The notes beneath the pieces were generated by a model that worked only from the letters and a program-made list of their open reading frames with translations, did not search any database and was not told where the DNA came from. 64,000 nucleotides of DNA from 66-474 sp963771735. GTDB taxonomy: Bacteria; Pseudomonadota; Gammaproteobacteria; Xanthomonadales; Rhodanobacteraceae. Below, piece after piece: positions 48,874 through 58,439 of this stretch (positions are counted from its first letter, which is position 1; every line of letters starts with the position of its first letter). The stretch is from assembly GCA_963771735.1 (NCBI GenBank), contig CAVYUN010000004.1:124001-188000 (forward strand). Reading direction: 5' to 3'. Made by a program: the position numbers and the translations under genes.

Positions 48874-49440
48874 GTGAATACGATCCTGAAAATTGCCGCG
48901 TTGGCGATGCTGGCGTCCGTTTGCGTGGCGTGTTCGCAAAACCAGAATGCGGCGACGCCGGTCGCGTCTTCCGCGTCCGCGTCGACCCCGGTTCCCGCGG
49001 CTTCGAGTCGCGAACCAGGGCCGGCATCGTCGGCGATCCCGATGCTGCCGCCGACTGCCTCGGTTGCGCCCGTTTCCGCGATGCCCGCGAATGGTCCTTC
49101 CCTGGGCACCATCCTGCAACGTCCCGCTTTCGCCAAGGCGTTCGAAACCATGCAGGGTGCATCGGCGTTGCCGGCGTGGATCAAGACCGGCGACGCGGAC
49201 GCACCTTCGATGCGGGTGAAAGTGGATGGTCGCACGATGTGGCTTTCGCACGTCTGTCGGACCGCGGATTGCCGGGGCGATCAGTTGTTCCTGTTGACCG
49301 ATCCCGCGCGGCAAGCGATGCAGGGGCTGTTCGTCGAAACCTCCGGCAAGAGCGGAGCCTCGACGCGCAAGCTGAACTGGCTGGGAAATCCGGATGCCGC
49401 GGCGAAGTCGTTCCTCGAGGACCGGATTTCGGGAAGTTGA
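48874..49440 (+). CDS. Ivy-type lysozyme inhibitor lipoprotein
   Basis: A 188-residue predicted lipoprotein: signal peptide with lipobox VCVAC (Cys20), then an Ala/Ser/Pro-rich linker (about 22-75) and an Ivy domain (about 78-185). FAKAFETMQGASALPAW, the disulfide loop VCRTADCRGDQL (compare CKPHDC in E. coli Ivy) and GLFVET/KLNWLGNPD align with Ivy. It should inhibit C-type lysozymes or control the cell's own lytic transglycosylases. AAGGAGCAAGC precedes the GTG start. Confidence 0.78.
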   Translation: MNTILKIAALAMLASVCVACSQNQNAATPVASSASASTPVPAASSREPGPASSAIPMLPPTASVAPVSAMPANGPSLGTILQRPAFAKAFETMQGASALPAWIKTGDADAPSMRVKVDGRTMWLSHVCRTADCRGDQLFLLTDPARQAMQGLFVETSGKSGASTRKLNWLGNPDAAAKSFLEDRISGS

Positions 49441-49523
49441 GAGCACTGCGACCGGCGCGTGGCGTCCACGCGATGCCCGGAATGCCGAAACGATCCGATT
49501 GACACATTCGCGATGATGACTCG

Positions 49524-50801
49524 ATGAACTCGAATTCCGCCATGCCGCAAGCCGCTGCCATCCCGGCGGTGGACAACGTGATGCCGGGCGTTCCGGCGAA
49601 GCCGCCGCGCGAGACGCGTTTCAGCGTGATCGGCGCGGTGAGTTTCGTGCACATCCTCAACGACATGATGCAGTCGGTGATCCTGGCGATCTATCCGCTG
49701 GTCAAGGGCGAGTTCCACCTGAGCTTTTTCCAGATCGGCGCGATCACCTTGACCTTCCAGTTGACCGCGTCGTTGTTGCAGCCGGTGGTTGGCACCTTCA
49801 CCGACAAGCATCCGCTGCCGTATTCGTTGCCGGTCGGGATGTGCTTCACGCTGAGCGGCCTGCTGCTGCTGTCGGTTGCGCCGACGTATCCGTTGCTGTT
49901 GCTGGCCGTGGCGCTGATCGGCTGCGGTTCGTCGGTGTTCCACCCCGAATCGGCGCGAGTCGCGCGGCTGGCGTCGGGTGGTCGTTTCGGCCTGGCGCAA
50001 TCCTTGTTCCAGCTCGGCGGCAACATCGGCCAGGCGCTCGGTCCGGCGATGGCCGCGTTGATCATCTTCCGCTACGGTCGCGCGCATGTTGGCTGGTTCG
50101 GATTGCTGGCGCTGCTCGGAATCGTCGTGCTGTCGCAGGTGGGGCGCTGGTACAGCGGACATCTGAGCGAACGGACCCGGCGCAAGCTGCCCCCGGAAAG
50201 CTCGCGCTACGAGAAGCCGGTGGTGCGCCGCACGATCGGCGTGCTGTTGCTGCTGCTGGTCTCGAAGTTTTTCTACCTGGCCAGCATCAGCAGCTACTAC
50301 GAGTTCTATCTGATCCATCATTTCGGCGTGGCGCCGGACAAGGCACCCTATCTGCTGACGGTTTTCCTGGCCGCCGTCGCGGGCGGGACCTTGCTCGGTG
50401 GCCCGCTCGGCGATCGCATCGGCCGCAAGCGGGTGATCTGGTTTTCGATCCTCGGCTGCGCGCCATTCACGCTGTTGCTGCCGCACGTGGATTTCGCCTG
50501 GACGATCGGCTTGAGCGTGGTGATCGGATTGATCCTGTCCTCGGCGTTTCCCGCGATCATCGTCTACGCCCAGGACATGCTGCCGCACCGCATCGGCATG
50601 GTTTCGGGCATGTTCTACGGCTTCAGCTTCGGGCTGGGTGGCCTGGGTGCCGCATTGCTGGGCGTGCTGGCCGACCGTTTCGGCATCGTGTTCGTCTACC
50701 AGTTGTGCGCATTCCTGCCCCTGCTCGGATTGTTCGCGGTGTTCCTGCCGGATGTGCGGCCGGTGGAACACGTGCACTCACCGGCCACGAGCCAAGCCTG
50801 A
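49524..50801 (+). CDS. MFS transporter, fosmidomycin-resistance (Fsr) type
   Basis: A 425-residue twelve-helix major facilitator. VSFVHILNDMMQSVILAIYPL, TFTDKHPLPYSLPVGM and GCGSSVFHPESARVARLASGG are hallmarks of the Fsr group, which pumps out fosmidomycin and related compounds. GPLGDRIGRKRVIW is the loop 8-9 motif. The gene stands alone, 83 bp after the Ivy lipoprotein. The natural substrate is unknown. Confidence 0.88.
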   Translation: MNSNSAMPQAAAIPAVDNVMPGVPAKPPRETRFSVIGAVSFVHILNDMMQSVILAIYPLVKGEFHLSFFQIGAITLTFQLTASLLQPVVGTFTDKHPLPYSLPVGMCFTLSGLLLLSVAPTYPLLLLAVALIGCGSSVFHPESARVARLASGGRFGLAQSLFQLGGNIGQALGPAMAALIIFRYGRAHVGWFGLLALLGIVVLSQVGRWYSGHLSERTRRKLPPESSRYEKPVVRRTIGVLLLLLVSKFFYLASISSYYEFYLIHHFGVAPDKAPYLLTVFLAAVAGGTLLGGPLGDRIGRKRVIWFSILGCAPFTLLLPHVDFAWTIGLSVVIGLILSSAFPAIIVYAQDMLPHRIGMVSGMFYGFSFGLGGLGAALLGVLADRFGIVFVYQLCAFLPLLGLFAVFLPDVRPVEHVHSPATSQA

Positions 50802-50884
50802 CGCGCCAAGGCTTGAATGTCGCGCGGCATCCATGCGGCGCACGATGCAGGTATGCTTCGTGGATCCTAGGCCGAGGGGCAGTG

Positions 50885-52714
50885 GTGAAACGGCGCGAAT
50901 TGTTGAAATGGATGGGCGTGGCGCCCTTGTTTGGTGCACTGGTCGCCGCGTTTCCCGAAGCGGCCTGGAGCAGGGTCGCGGCGACTGCGCGTACGCTGCG
51001 GCGAGTGCGTCCCGGTCAGCCGGGTTGGCCTTCCGCCGCCGAATGGGATGGCCTGAAGCGAAAGGTCGGCGGACGGCTGATGAGGCTCGCCGACCCGCTC
51101 GCGGCGTGTCGCGCCGACCCGACCGGACAGGCGTGTTTCGATTTCTTCACGCAGATCCGCAACCCTTATTACATCCTCGACCACGCCAACCTGACCCAGA
51201 CGTCGGGCTGGGTGGACGCATGGACGTCGCAGCCGAGCGCCTATGCCGTCGCGGCGGAGAGCGCCAACGACGTCGCGGCCGCGGTCGACTTTGCGCGCGA
51301 GCACAAATTGCGGCTGGTGGTGAAGGGGGCGGGGCACAGTTACCAGGGCACGTCCGACGCGCCGGATTCGCTGCTGGTATGGACGCGCCACTTGGACGAA
51401 ATCCAGATGCATGACGCGTTCGTGCCGAAGGGCTGCACAGGAAAAATCGAGCCGCAACCTGCAGTCAGCGTGGGCGCGGGTCAGATATGGGGCCATACCT
51501 ACAACGCGGTCACCACGCAGGGCGGCCGTTACGTGCAGGGTGGCGGCTGCATGACGGTCGGTGTCGCCGGCCTGGTCAGCAGCGGCGGCTTCGGCAGCTG
51601 GTCGAAACAATACGGCACGGCTGCGGCGAATCTGCTGGAAGCCGAGGTGGTCACCGCGGACGGGGAAATCCGCGTGGTCAACGCCTGCAACGATCCCGGT
51701 CTGTTCTGGGCGCTGAAGGGCGGCGGGGGCGGCAGCTTCGGCGTGATCACGCGCTTGACCCTGCGCACGCACGACTTGCCGGACTTCGTCGGGGTCGTGA
51801 ACCTCGCGGTACAGGCAACGACGGACGGCGCCTATCGCAAGCTGCTGGCGCGTTTCGTCGAGTTCTACCGTGCCAGCCTGTTCAATCCGCACTGGGGCGA
51901 GACCGTTCACTTCCACGGCAACGTGTTGCGGGTGAGCATGGTGTTCCAGGGGCTGGACGAGGACAAAGCCCGAGCCACGTGGAAGCCCTTCCTCGATTTC
52001 CTGCGGGCTTCGCCGCGGGATTTCGCGATTACGCAAGCGCCGGAAGTGCACGCGTTCCCGGCCAGGGTCATCTGGAATCCGGTGGTGCTGCGGACCCTGC
52101 CCGGCGCCGTCATGGCGGACCCCCGGCCCGATGCTCCGATCGACAACATCGTGTGGGCCGGCGACGCGGACCAGTCCGGTCAGTACATCAGCAGCTATGG
52201 TTCGGCCTGGTTGCCGCAAAGCCTGCTGCGTCCCGATCGCCAGAAGGATCTGGTCGACGCCTTGTTCGACTTCACTCGCGAATACGGCATGGCCCTGCAT
52301 TTCAACAAGGGCTTGGCGGGCGCGAGGCCCGATGTGGTGCCCGCCGCACGCGATACCGCGACGAACCCCGGTATGTTGGACGCCTTTGCGCTGGCGATCA
52401 CCGGCAACAGCGGATTGCCCGCGTTCCCCGGCATTCCACATCACGAACCGGATCTTGCCGCCGCGCGCAAGGATGCCGCGGCCTGTGCAAAGGCGATGCA
52501 GGCGCTGTACCGGATCGTGCCGGACGCCGGTTCCTATGTTTCCGAGAGTGATTTCTTCCTGAAGGACTGGCAGCGCGCGTTCTGGGGCTCGAACTATCCG
52601 CGCTTGCTCGCCGCGAAGAAGCGCTACGATCCGGATGGCCTGTTCACCGTCCACCACGGCGTGGGTTCGGAGGCGTGGAGCGCCGACGGGTTCACGCGTG
52701 TGCATAATGAATAA
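50885..52714 (+). CDS. exported BBE-like FAD-linked oxidase, bicovalent flavin
   Basis: A 609-residue oxidoreductase of the berberine-bridge/PCMH family. The N-terminus MKRRELLKWMG is Tat-like (RR followed by LLK and a hydrophobic run), so it is likely exported folded. KGAGHSYQG supplies His151 and GGGCMTVGVAG supplies Cys222, the two residues that bind FAD covalently in BBE-like enzymes. The BBE C-terminal motif YPRLLAAKKRYDPDGLF is present. GTG 50885 was chosen, 5 bp after AGGGG. The substrate is unknown. Confidence 0.85.
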   Translation: MKRRELLKWMGVAPLFGALVAAFPEAAWSRVAATARTLRRVRPGQPGWPSAAEWDGLKRKVGGRLMRLADPLAACRADPTGQACFDFFTQIRNPYYILDHANLTQTSGWVDAWTSQPSAYAVAAESANDVAAAVDFAREHKLRLVVKGAGHSYQGTSDAPDSLLVWTRHLDEIQMHDAFVPKGCTGKIEPQPAVSVGAGQIWGHTYNAVTTQGGRYVQGGGCMTVGVAGLVSSGGFGSWSKQYGTAAANLLEAEVVTADGEIRVVNACNDPGLFWALKGGGGGSFGVITRLTLRTHDLPDFVGVVNLAVQATTDGAYRKLLARFVEFYRASLFNPHWGETVHFHGNVLRVSMVFQGLDEDKARATWKPFLDFLRASPRDFAITQAPEVHAFPARVIWNPVVLRTLPGAVMADPRPDAPIDNIVWAGDADQSGQYISSYGSAWLPQSLLRPDRQKDLVDALFDFTREYGMALHFNKGLAGARPDVVPAARDTATNPGMLDAFALAITGNSGLPAFPGIPHHEPDLAAARKDAAACAKAMQALYRIVPDAGSYVSESDFFLKDWQRAFWGSNYPRLLAAKKRYDPDGLFTVHHGVGSEAWSADGFTRVHNE

Positions 52715-52747
52715 TGAACGTGATGCCACTGTGGTGAGGAGATACGC

Positions 52748-53068
52748 ATGATCATCGTGACCAGTGAATACGTCGCCGGCTACAAGGTCGCCGAAACCAA
52801 GGGCCAGGTGTTCGGGGTGGTGGTACGCAGCCGCGGCATCGGTGGCAACGTGATGGCGGGCCTGCGCTCCATCGTCGGCGGCGAGATCAGCGAATACACG
52901 CAGATGCTGGAAGAGGCGCGCCGCCACGCCACCGACCGCATGGTGCAGAACGCGCAGGCGATGGGCGCCAACGCGGTGATCATGATGCGCTTCGATTCGT
53001 CCGAGATCGGCCAGACGATGAGCGAGATCGTGGCGTATGGGACCGCGGTGGTGATCGAAAAGGCCTGA
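52748..53068 (+). CDS. YbjQ/UPF0145 family protein
   Basis: A 106-residue protein of the YbjQ (DUF74) family, which forms pentameric rings of unknown function. GYKVAETKGQVFGVVVRSRGIGGNVMAGLRSIVGGE and GANAVIMMRFDSSEI are family signatures. GAGGAG lies just before the ATG. The next gene starts 4 bp after its stop, pointing to a two-gene unit. Confidence 0.92.
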   Translation: MIIVTSEYVAGYKVAETKGQVFGVVVRSRGIGGNVMAGLRSIVGGEISEYTQMLEEARRHATDRMVQNAQAMGANAVIMMRFDSSEIGQTMSEIVAYGTAVVIEKA

Positions 53069-53072
53069 TGCC

Positions 53073-53384
53073 GTGCTGTCGGTCGCGCTCTACGTGATCG
53101 GTGCATTGTTGCTGCTGATCGCGGCGGTGGGCTTGTTGGTGGGCGGCGTGTTCGCGATCTTTTTGCCGCAGTTGATCATCGGCGGCCTGGTCCTGATCGT
53201 GGGGCTTGCAATCGAGCGCTGGCGCTACAAGCCGCTGAGCGAAGCGCGACCCGATCCGCGCTGGAGCGACACGGGCGAGCGCTTCGTCGATCCCGAAACC
53301 GGTCGTTTGACCGCGGTGTATTTCGATCCCGCCAACGGCGAGCGGCATTACATCATCATGCCGGGCCCGATCGCCGGATCCTGA
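53073..53384 (+). CDS. small membrane protein, unknown function
   Basis: A 103-residue protein with two adjacent hydrophobic helices (about 3-25 and 28-48) followed by a charged cytoplasmic or periplasmic tail of about 55 residues (RYKPLSEARPDPRWSDTGERFVDPETG). No family was recognised. The start is GTG 53073; the nearby ATG at 53068 is out of frame. It is coupled to the YbjQ gene and followed by a bidirectional terminator. Confidence 0.75.
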   Translation: MLSVALYVIGALLLLIAAVGLLVGGVFAIFLPQLIIGGLVLIVGLAIERWRYKPLSEARPDPRWSDTGERFVDPETGRLTAVYFDPANGERHYIIMPGPIAGS

Positions 53385-53388
53385 AACG

Positions 53389-53418
53389 AAGAAGCCCGAC
53401 CTTGCGATCGGGCTTCTT
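53389..53418. terminator. bidirectional intrinsic terminator
   Basis: AAGAAGCCCGA (53389-53399) and TCGGGCTTCTT (53408-53418) form a perfect 11-bp stem with an 8-base loop, placed between convergent genes. The A/T-rich outer ends suit termination on both strands, although no long T-run follows. Confidence 0.75.
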
Positions 53419-53433
53419 GCGCGCTAGACAGCT

Positions 53434-56151
53434 TCAGTGCTGCTTCGGGGTTGGTCCTTGCACCACCTGTACCAGGTTGGCGGGTTTGACGTACTTCTTG
53501 AAGGCGTCCTGCACTTGCGCGGCCGTGAGATTGAGATAGTGCTTGGCCGCGACCATCGGTTCGTCCAGGGGTTCGCCGTTGATGCTCCAGCCCAGCAGCG
53601 AGCGCGCGATGTTGTTGACGCTCGACACGCCCAGCGGGATCGAACGGATCTGCGCCTGCTTGGCGTTGAGCAGTTCATCGGCCTTGACCGGCGAATTGCG
53701 CATCTCGTCGAGATTCTGCAGGACCAGTTGATCGACCGGTTTCACCTTGCTGGCGTCGCTGCCGTAATACACGTACAGGATCGAGCGCGAGCGCTGGAAG
53801 TTCATGAAGGAACCCGCGCCGTAGGCATAGCCGTGCTTGACGCGGATGTCGACCATCAAGCGCGATGCGAATCCGTTGCCGCCGAGTACCTGGTTGCCCA
53901 GTTCCAGTGCATAGCGGTCGGGATTGTGGATGTTCAGATCCAGCATCTGACCCATGAACACCTGGTCCTGCGAGGCATAGGCGTTCGGCACCACCGTGTA
54001 GCCGGCAGGATTGGCCGGTACCGGCTTCGGCACCACGTCGGGTTTGGGACCGGTCGCTTTCCACCCACCGAAGTATTTCTCGACCTCGGACTTCGCCTGC
54101 GCCGGGGTGACGTCGCCGACGATGACCAGCGTGGTCATGTCGGGCCGGTACACCTTGGCGAAATAATCCTTCACGTCGGCCAGCGACAGGGCGTTCACGG
54201 TCTTCGGCGTTGCTTCGCGCAAGCCGGGATCCCCGGCGGGCAACAGGCCCTTGTTCAAGGCCCGGAACATCTTGTACCGCGGCGATTGCAGCTCGCCCGA
54301 CAGCGTGCGCGCTAGGGTCTTCTGCTGCACGCCGAAGGCCTTCTGCGGCAGCGCCGGATGCAGCTCGTTGTCGGCCAGCAACTGCATGCCCTTGTCGAAG
54401 TTCTCGCTGGGCACCGCGAGATTGAAGCTGCTGCCGCCCGACTCGGTAGCAGCGATGTCATCCAGCGCCTTGTGGAACGCGGCACGATCCAGCGTGGTGG
54501 TGCCGTAGTCGAACAGTGAGCCGAGCAGCTTGCCGACCCCTTCCTGGCCCTTGGGGGCCTGCAGGTCTTCGTTGCTGTCCACGCGGCCGTAAACGGTCAC
54601 GGTCTTGCTGACGTGGGTCGGCTGCACGATCAGGGTGATGCCGTTGTCCAGCTTCATCGTCACCGGGTCGAGTGTCCAGTGCGGCATCTGCAATTGCTTG
54701 AGCCGGGTGGCGGCCCATTTCGGCAGCGGCGCATCGAGCTTGTCGTTGCTGGCGAACGATTCGGTACCGCCGAAACCGTTGCTGTTCGGCGGGCGCTTGC
54801 CGTTCGGGTTGGGCGTCAGCACCACGGTCATGCGCTGGTCGGGCTTGAGATACTGGCGGGCGACGCGATCGACGTCCTGTGGCGTGACCGCAAGAATCTG
54901 GTCCAGCGCCTGCTTGGGCGAATCCAGGCCCTGCCACGCCAACGCCTGCGACCACGATTCGGCCAGTTGCATGGGGCTGTTCTTGCTGAACTCGAACTGG
55001 GCCTTTTCCTGTTGTTGGGCGGCCTGGACCAGATCGGCCGGGACGCCGTTCTTGAGGAGACCTTCGATCACCCCGTCCAGATAACCTTGCGCCTGCTTGC
55101 TGTCGCCGCCTTTCGGAAATCCGACTTCGACCACACCGATGCCGCCATGCATGAACGGCTGCGACCATGCATCCGCCGAGAGCACCTTGCCTTGCGCGGC
55201 CAAATCGGAAAGCGAGCTGCGTGAATTGTTCAGCACGTCCATCAATACCTGCATGGCCGCGTAATCCCTGGATTGCTGCCCCGGCATGCGGAACATGTAC
55301 TGTACCGTGCCGGTGGCGTCCGGCGTGGTCTTGGCGATGGTCTGCGGCTTGAAGGGTTCCAGCTTGACCGGCGTGCGCCCGGGTACGTTGCCCTTGGCGA
55401 TCGAACCGAACAGCTGCTTCACCTTGGCAAGCGTGGTTTGTGGATCGACATCGCCCGCGATCACCAGGATCGCGTTGTTGGGCACATACCACTTGTTGTA
55501 GAAGCCCTGCAGGACCTTCCCGGTGGTGTTGTCGAAGGTCGGGCGCGAGCCGAGTGCATCTTCTGCATAGCCGGTGCCGGCGTACAGCGTGCGCTCGGCC
55601 TGCTGGAAAGCAAGGTAACCGGGGTCGGAAATGTCGCGCGAGACTTCCTGCTCGATCGCGCCCTTTTCGAGATCCCAATCCTTGTCGGTCAGCTGCGCGC
55701 CGCGCATGCGGATCGCTTCGATATGCAGCAGCATGCCCAAGTACTGCGCGGGCGCGACGAAGAAGTACTGGGTGGCATCGTTGGTGGTGAACGCGTTGTT
55801 CTCGGCGCCCATCTTGCCGGTCATCTCGTTCAACTGCGCACCGGTCATGCCATTCGAGTTGCGGAACATCATGTGTTCCAGCGCGTGCGCGGTGCCGGGG
55901 AACCCCTTGGGCGTCTCGTAGCTTCCGGCGAGGTAAGTGATCTGGGTGGTCACCATGGGCGCCAGCGGATTGCGCACGATCACGACGCGCAAGCCGTTGT
56001 CGAGCGTGGCGCGGGTAACGGTGTCGGCCGAATGTTGCGTGGCCGTGGCGGGCCCATCGGCCGCTAACGCGGTTTGCGTTGCGCCGGCGGTGAGGCCGAT
56101 GCCCAGCAGGATGCCGAGCGCGAGCGGAGCGAGCTTGCCACGTTGCTTCAT
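53434..56151 (-). CDS. M16 family zinc metallopeptidase, periplasmic
   Basis: A 905-residue pitrilysin-type protease with a signal peptide (about 1-31). The inverted zinc motif is HALEH (His89, Glu92, His93) in GTAHALEHMMF, with the third ligand in the following EKGAIEQE segment. Four M16 modules are present: the first pair carries the active site. The second pair (from about 480) lacks HxxEH but keeps the R/Y motif (ASRLMVDIRVKHGYAYGAG). It is expected to degrade peptides in the periplasm. Start MKQRGKLAPLALG was chosen over an upstream Met. Confidence 0.92.
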   Translation of the reverse strand: MKQRGKLAPLALGILLGIGLTAGATQTALAADGPATATQHSADTVTRATLDNGLRVVIVRNPLAPMVTTQITYLAGSYETPKGFPGTAHALEHMMFRNSNGMTGAQLNEMTGKMGAENNAFTTNDATQYFFVAPAQYLGMLLHIEAIRMRGAQLTDKDWDLEKGAIEQEVSRDISDPGYLAFQQAERTLYAGTGYAEDALGSRPTFDNTTGKVLQGFYNKWYVPNNAILVIAGDVDPQTTLAKVKQLFGSIAKGNVPGRTPVKLEPFKPQTIAKTTPDATGTVQYMFRMPGQQSRDYAAMQVLMDVLNNSRSSLSDLAAQGKVLSADAWSQPFMHGGIGVVEVGFPKGGDSKQAQGYLDGVIEGLLKNGVPADLVQAAQQQEKAQFEFSKNSPMQLAESWSQALAWQGLDSPKQALDQILAVTPQDVDRVARQYLKPDQRMTVVLTPNPNGKRPPNSNGFGGTESFASNDKLDAPLPKWAATRLKQLQMPHWTLDPVTMKLDNGITLIVQPTHVSKTVTVYGRVDSNEDLQAPKGQEGVGKLLGSLFDYGTTTLDRAAFHKALDDIAATESGGSSFNLAVPSENFDKGMQLLADNELHPALPQKAFGVQQKTLARTLSGELQSPRYKMFRALNKGLLPAGDPGLREATPKTVNALSLADVKDYFAKVYRPDMTTLVIVGDVTPAQAKSEVEKYFGGWKATGPKPDVVPKPVPANPAGYTVVPNAYASQDQVFMGQMLDLNIHNPDRYALELGNQVLGGNGFASRLMVDIRVKHGYAYGAGSFMNFQRSRSILYVYYGSDASKVKPVDQLVLQNLDEMRNSPVKADELLNAKQAQIRSIPLGVSSVNNIARSLLGWSINGEPLDEPMVAAKHYLNLTAAQVQDAFKKYVKPANLVQVVQGPTPKQH

Positions 56152-56353
56152 GGTCGAATCCCCATGGTGACGGAAAGTGAGTGGCATCGGGATGCTTTGT
56201 CATCCGGATGCCCAGCCCCGCATGCTAACGTCGGGGCGTCGGTGTCACAATGCGACTTTCGGCACCCGGCGTGCCCTGATCCAACGCCGGGACGACGCGA
56301 CCGAACCGGTCGTTGCACAAGCCGCCGGCAAGGAAGGGCTAGGGCGGCGTGAC
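56152..56353. other. spacer between murB and the M16 gene
   Basis: 202 bp, no gene. It contains an imperfect hairpin GGCATC-G-GGATG (56183-56194)/CATCC-G-GATGCC (56201-56212) with a G-G mismatch, lying upstream of the M16 start, and a few shorter GC stems. No clear promoter was seen. Confidence 0.4.
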
Positions 56354-57412
56354 TCAGGCGCCGATCACGCGCGGTTCGGGTTCCAGAACGACGTCGAACC
56401 GCCCGCGTACCCCGTCGCGCACGCGCTGTGCGAGATTCCACAACTGGGCGCCAGTGGCGCTTCCGTGGTTGACCAGCACCAGCGCATGCCGGTTCGAAAT
56501 GCCTGCATCGCCTTCACGCAAGCCCTTGAATCCACATGTTTCGATCAACCACGCGGCCGAAAGTTTCGAGGTGTCTGCGGTAGCCGCCCAACAGGGCAGC
56601 TTCGGATTATCCGCACGCAACAGCGCGGCCTGCGTGGCCGGCACCAACGGGTTCTTGAAGAAGCTGCCGGCATTGCCGATGACCGCAGGATCGGGCAGCT
56701 TGCGGGTGCGCAGGTTCACCACGGCGTCGGCGACGTGGATCGGCGCGGGCCGTTCGATGCCCATCCTGCGCAGTTCGTCCTGCACGCCCGAATACTCGGT
56801 GCGCGGCGTCCAGCCGTGCGGCAGGCGCAGCGTGATCGCGTTGATCAGCCAGCGATCCGGGTGGCGCTTGAAGAGCGAGTCGCGGTAACCGAATTGGCAG
56901 TCCGTGTTGGCGAATCGTGCGGCACGATTTTCCTGCAGGTCGAAAACTTCGACCGCTTCGATGAATTCACCGACTTCGACGCCGTAGGCACCGATGTTTT
57001 GCATCGGCGCGGCGCCCGTGCTGCCGGGAATGAGGATCAGGTTCTCGAGACCGGCATGGCCTTGGGCCAGCGTCCAGCGCACGACATCGTCCCAGTGCTC
57101 GCCAGCGGCGACGCGGATGCGTGTGTACGTTTCGTCACCGTCGAGCATTTCGACGCCACGGGTTTTCATGCTCAGGATCACACCGTCGAAATCACCCACG
57201 AACAGCACGTTCGAGCCCTCGCCCAGCAGCAGGCGTGGCCGCCCCTTCAAGCAGGATTGCCCGAGGAGTTCGGGAATCGCCGCGGCATCGTGGATTTCAG
57301 CCAGCCACGCCGCATGTGCTTCCACCCGCAAGGTGTTGCGTTCGCGCAGCGACGCATTCTCGGTCAGCGTGAAGCCGGTTGCGAGGGCATCGTCCTCACT
57401 TGTCATTGGCAT
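56354..57412 (-). CDS. murB: UDP-N-acetylenolpyruvoylglucosamine reductase
   Basis: MurB (352 residues) reduces UDP-GlcNAc-enolpyruvate to UDP-MurNAc in peptidoglycan synthesis. It is the type I (E. coli-like) form. LLGEGSNVLFV, ENLILIPGSTGAAPMQNIGAYGVE and GNAGSFFKNP are the FAD- and substrate-binding motifs, and YRDSLFK is the type I loop. The start overlaps the end of pyrD by 17 bp; ATG 57406 is an alternative two codons in. Confidence 0.96.
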   Translation of the reverse strand: MPMTSEDDALATGFTLTENASLRERNTLRVEAHAAWLAEIHDAAAIPELLGQSCLKGRPRLLLGEGSNVLFVGDFDGVILSMKTRGVEMLDGDETYTRIRVAAGEHWDDVVRWTLAQGHAGLENLILIPGSTGAAPMQNIGAYGVEVGEFIEAVEVFDLQENRAARFANTDCQFGYRDSLFKRHPDRWLINAITLRLPHGWTPRTEYSGVQDELRRMGIERPAPIHVADAVVNLRTRKLPDPAVIGNAGSFFKNPLVPATQAALLRADNPKLPCWAATADTSKLSAAWLIETCGFKGLREGDAGISNRHALVLVNHGSATGAQLWNLAQRVRDGVRGRFDVVLEPEPRVIGA

Positions 57413-58436
57413 CGTCGCGTTGACGGCGGATTTCTTCCACGCACTCCGTCAGCAGCCATGGTCCGCGGTAGACGAGGCCCGAATAGATTTGCACCAGCTT
57501 GGCTCCGGCGTCGATCTTGTCGGCTGCGTCGCTGCCGGCGAGCACGCCGCCCACGCCGATCAAGGGCATGCCATCGCCAAGCCGCCGCGCCATGTCGCGC
57601 AGCACACCGGTGGAACGTCCGAACAGGGGTCGGCCGGAAAGGCCGCCTTCTTCGTTGGCGTGCATCGCGCCGGCGACACCCGTGTGGTCGAGGGTCGTGT
57701 TGGTGCAGATGAGGCCGTCGATGCCCGAACCCGAGAGCGTGGCGGCGATCGCGTCCATCTGTGCGCTTTCCAGGTCCGGGGCGATCTTGAGCAGGACCGG
57801 TTTGCGCGCACCGTGTTGCGTGGCAAGCCTTTCACGCGCGTCCATGAGCGTCGCGATCAGGCGTTGCAGCGACTCGCCCTCCTGCAGATCCCGCAGGCCC
57901 GGCGTGTTGGGCGATGAAACGTTGGCGGTGATGTAGCTGGCCAGCGCATAGACCTTCTCGAAGCAGGCCAGGTAATCGTCGGCCGCCCGCTCGTTGGGCG
58001 TGTCCTTGTTGCGGCCGATGTTGATGCCGAGCACGCCCCGCCAGCGTGATCGCTCGACGTTGCGCACCAGCGCGTCCACGCCGTCGTTGTTGAAGCCCAT
58101 CCGGTTGATGATGGCCTCGTGCTCCGGCAGCCGGAACAGGCGCGGCCTGGGATTGCCGGGTTGCGGGCGTGGCGTGACGGTGCCGATTTCGATGAAGCCG
58201 AAACCGAGCGCGCCGAGCGCGTCCAGGTGTTCGCCGTTCTTGTCGAGACCGGCGGCCAGTCCGACCGGGTTTGGAAAATCGATGCCGAATGCGTGGACCG
58301 GCAGGTCGGCTGGAGGTGGATGCACCGCCCAGCGCATCAGCCTGCTGCGCTGTGCGACGTCCAGTGCGTAAAGCGTCAGGCGATGCGCGTTTTCGGCTTC
58401 CAGCGAAAACAGCAGCGGTCGCAGGGTCGAGTACAT
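57396..58436 (-). CDS. pyrD: dihydroorotate dehydrogenase (quinone), class 2
   Basis: PyrD (346 residues) oxidises dihydroorotate to orotate in pyrimidine synthesis, passing electrons to quinone. The N-terminal amphipathic helices (residues 1-40) bind the inner membrane. NPVGLAAGLDKNGE, GFGFIEIGTVTPRPQPGNP and NVSSPNTPGLR, with the catalytic Ser, are diagnostic. It is arranged head-to-tail with murB, and a small DUF4190 gene lies 3 bp upstream. Confidence 0.96.
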   Translation of the reverse strand: MYSTLRPLLFSLEAENAHRLTLYALDVAQRSRLMRWAVHPPPADLPVHAFGIDFPNPVGLAAGLDKNGEHLDALGALGFGFIEIGTVTPRPQPGNPRPRLFRLPEHEAIINRMGFNNDGVDALVRNVERSRWRGVLGINIGRNKDTPNERAADDYLACFEKVYALASYITANVSSPNTPGLRDLQEGESLQRLIATLMDARERLATQHGARKPVLLKIAPDLESAQMDAIAATLSGSGIDGLICTNTTLDHTGVAGAMHANEEGGLSGRPLFGRSTGVLRDMARRLGDGMPLIGVGGVLAGSDAADKIDAGAKLVQIYSGLVYRGPWLLTECVEEIRRQRDDANDK

Positions 58437-58439
58437 CCT

